Shown: positions 62,903 through 64,000 of the stretch, piece by piece | Numbering within the stretch: the stretch's first letter is position 1 | Layout of the letters: the number at the start of each line of letters is the position of its first letter | NCBI RefSeq assembly: GCF_002250835.2 | Contig: NZ_NOJY02000003.1 | Coordinates: forward strand, 62,001-126,000 | Origin: Romboutsia weinsteinii | GTDB lineage: Bacteria > Bacillota > Clostridia > Peptostreptococcales > Peptostreptococcaceae | Direction: 5' to 3' | DNA: 64,000 bases | Program-made: the position numbers and the translations under genes | The notes under the pieces: generated by a model | What the model was told of the DNA's origin: nothing | The model's database searches: none | The model's input: only the letters and a program-made list of their open reading frames with translations

Positions 62903-63817
62903 ATGGAAATTATTACGGATGTTCTAGATGATGTTTTTGATATTCCTCCTGACTGTTTTGTTTTTGATATCGAAACTACAGGGCTTAGTCATAAATTTTG
63001 CAAAGTTATCTTAATTGGTATCCTATATAACAATAATAATAAGACTGTACTTAAGCAGTTTTTTGCAAACACTGAAGCTGATGAATATGATTTATTATTA
63101 GCCTTTAAAGATGAAATTAATAATTTTAAAAATCATATAACCTTTAATGGTGTTGCCTTCGATATTCCTTTTTTAAATGCTAGATTTAAAAAATATGATA
63201 TTGATTTTTCTTTAAATAAATCTGATGATATTGATATTCTAAGAGTTATAAAGCCTTATAAAGAAAAACTCTCACTATCTGATTGTAAACTAAAAACTCT
63301 AGAAAAATACATAGGAATACATAGAGAAGATACTATATCTGGAAAAGAAAGTGTTGAAATATATAAGGAGTTTGCTTCAACTGGTTGCAGTGATCTAAAA
63401 TCTAAGATACTGCTTCATAACTATGAAGACATTTATTATTTAGCTAGACTATCTAAGATTAAGGACGCACTTATTCATAAATTAGATTCTATATCTATTT
63501 GCAATAATAGTGTGGATATTACTATACTTCCTTTGTCCTATAAGCTGAGCAACTTAAAATTAACTATGAAGTATAATATTTTCTTAGGAGATTTGCCTTA
63601 TATAAGCATCTATAAAGATGACTACTTCGTATACTCTGATGATAATTTTTTATATTTAGATTTGGCTATAAGTAAGGGAATTGATTCAGATAATAATTCG
63701 ATTTGGTTTTATAATATGTCTACCATAATTCCTCTGAAGTTTAATGAATCATGTTTAGAAGATAATATATATTCACTTTCTAATTTTTTAATAAAAAAAG
63801 AATTACACAACCTGTAA
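62903..63817 (+). CDS. RNase H-like (YprB-type) exonuclease
   Basis: 304 residues. DEDDy-like fold: D and E in VFDIETTGLSH (Exo I), FNGVAFDIPFLNARF (Exo II) and HNYEDIYYLARL (Exo III with Asp). Matches the YprB RNase H-like family (PF13482). Divergent from the helicase, 122 bases apart, so they may share regulation. Ribosome site AAAGGAGAAATTTT. The last 100 residues are not typed. Confidence 0.8.
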   Translation: MEIITDVLDDVFDIPPDCFVFDIETTGLSHKFCKVILIGILYNNNNKTVLKQFFANTEADEYDLLLAFKDEINNFKNHITFNGVAFDIPFLNARFKKYDIDFSLNKSDDIDILRVIKPYKEKLSLSDCKLKTLEKYIGIHREDTISGKESVEIYKEFASTGCSDLKSKILLHNYEDIYYLARLSKIKDALIHKLDSISICNNSVDITILPLSYKLSNLKLTMKYNIFLGDLPYISIYKDDYFVYSDDNFLYLDLAISKGIDSDNNSIWFYNMSTIIPLKFNESCLEDNIYSLSNFLIKKELHNL

Positions 63818-63868
63818 GATGATAACTATTTTAAATTATAATTAAATAGCAAATAATATATTATATAT

Positions 63869-63909
63869 AAAAATTAGCGATATCATACAAAGTAATATCG
63901 CTAATTTTA
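63869..63909. terminator. Bidirectional terminator after the YprB-type gene
   Basis: AAAATTAGCGATAT ... ATATCGCTAATTTT with an 11-base loop. Confidence 0.85.
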
Positions 63910-63954
63910 TTTTAAATATTTATTATATTTATTTCTATATAATTGATGTCTTTT

Positions 63955-64000
63955 TTAACTACTTGAAATAGATAATGCTGTATCTAGCACTTCTGCTGAT
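63955..64000 (-). CDS. 3' end of a minus-strand gene (partial)
   Basis: The visible frame reads SAEVLDTALSISSS then TAA (63955-63957), protein-like and followed on the minus strand by the hairpin at 63869. A second frame ends in TAG and looks less likely. Product unknown. Confidence 0.4.
   Translation of the reverse strand, partial: SAEVLDTALSISSS

Overview
The window is about 30% G+C and reads as chromosomal DNA of an anaerobic, endospore-forming Firmicute. The nearest match in gene content is the family Peptostreptococcaceae (relatives of Clostridioides difficile such as Paraclostridium, Romboutsia or Terrisporobacter). Support comes from the sporulation genes (spoIIAA-spoIIAB-sigF, a spoVA operon, a SpoIVB-type peptidase, yunB, a BofC-like protein), pyruvate formate-lyase, T-box regulation, strong purine-rich Shine-Dalgarno sites and a CD3072-type desulfidase. 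The genus is inferred, not proven. I saw no rRNA, tRNA, insertion sequence, prophage or CRISPR array.

Layout. 0-4 kb: minus-strand DNA repair and queuosine cluster (ruvC-ruvA-ruvB-queA-psiE-like-tgt). 4.1-6.8 kb: manA, a BofC-like protein, an unknown small protein and a DUF1540 protein. 6.9-11.3 kb: a MurNAc uptake and catabolism operon (murQ-murP-mupG-murR) with a readable control region (sigma-A promoter, two matching inverted repeats, a cre box). 11.3-20.9 kb: accessory membrane proteins, lipoprotein, oxidoreductase/exporter pair, yebC, nadE, a cupin, a split TSUP transporter, an XRE-TPR regulator and a YigZ protein. 21-23.6 kb: mannose-family PTS. 23.7-30.5 kb: a Nudix protein, a HEAT-repeat protein, hflX, small proteins, a glycosyltransferase and an ABC-F ATPase.

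30.5-42.4 kb is dense in sporulation and cell-wall genes: a zinc phospholipase C-like protein, an N-acetylmuramoyl-alanine amidase, a SpoIVB-type S55 peptidase, yunB, a class A PBP, spoVAA-AB-AC-AD-AE and spoIIAA-spoIIAB-sigF. 42.4-51.5 kb holds a lone molybdopterin oxidoreductase, a DEAD-box helicase, a Ca/Na antiporter, pflB and pflA (each preceded by a TTGTATACAA palindrome) and crcB. 51.6-64 kb holds a 3D-domain protein, DUF975, thiI with its cysteine desulfurase, a TudS-like desulfidase, a candidate C-rich small RNA, asparaginase, an amino-acid ABC transporter under a T-box with a duplicated decision module, a UvrD/PcrA helicase and an RNase H-fold protein.

The strongest leads for something undescribed are non-coding: the candidate sRNA at 56566-56710, the 1.5-copy T-box at 60270-60654, the MurR operator pair at 11182-11229, the paired pfl palindromes, and the small ORF with an internal terminator ahead of the cysteine desulfurase. 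I did not find an obvious new multi-protein defence or secretion system.
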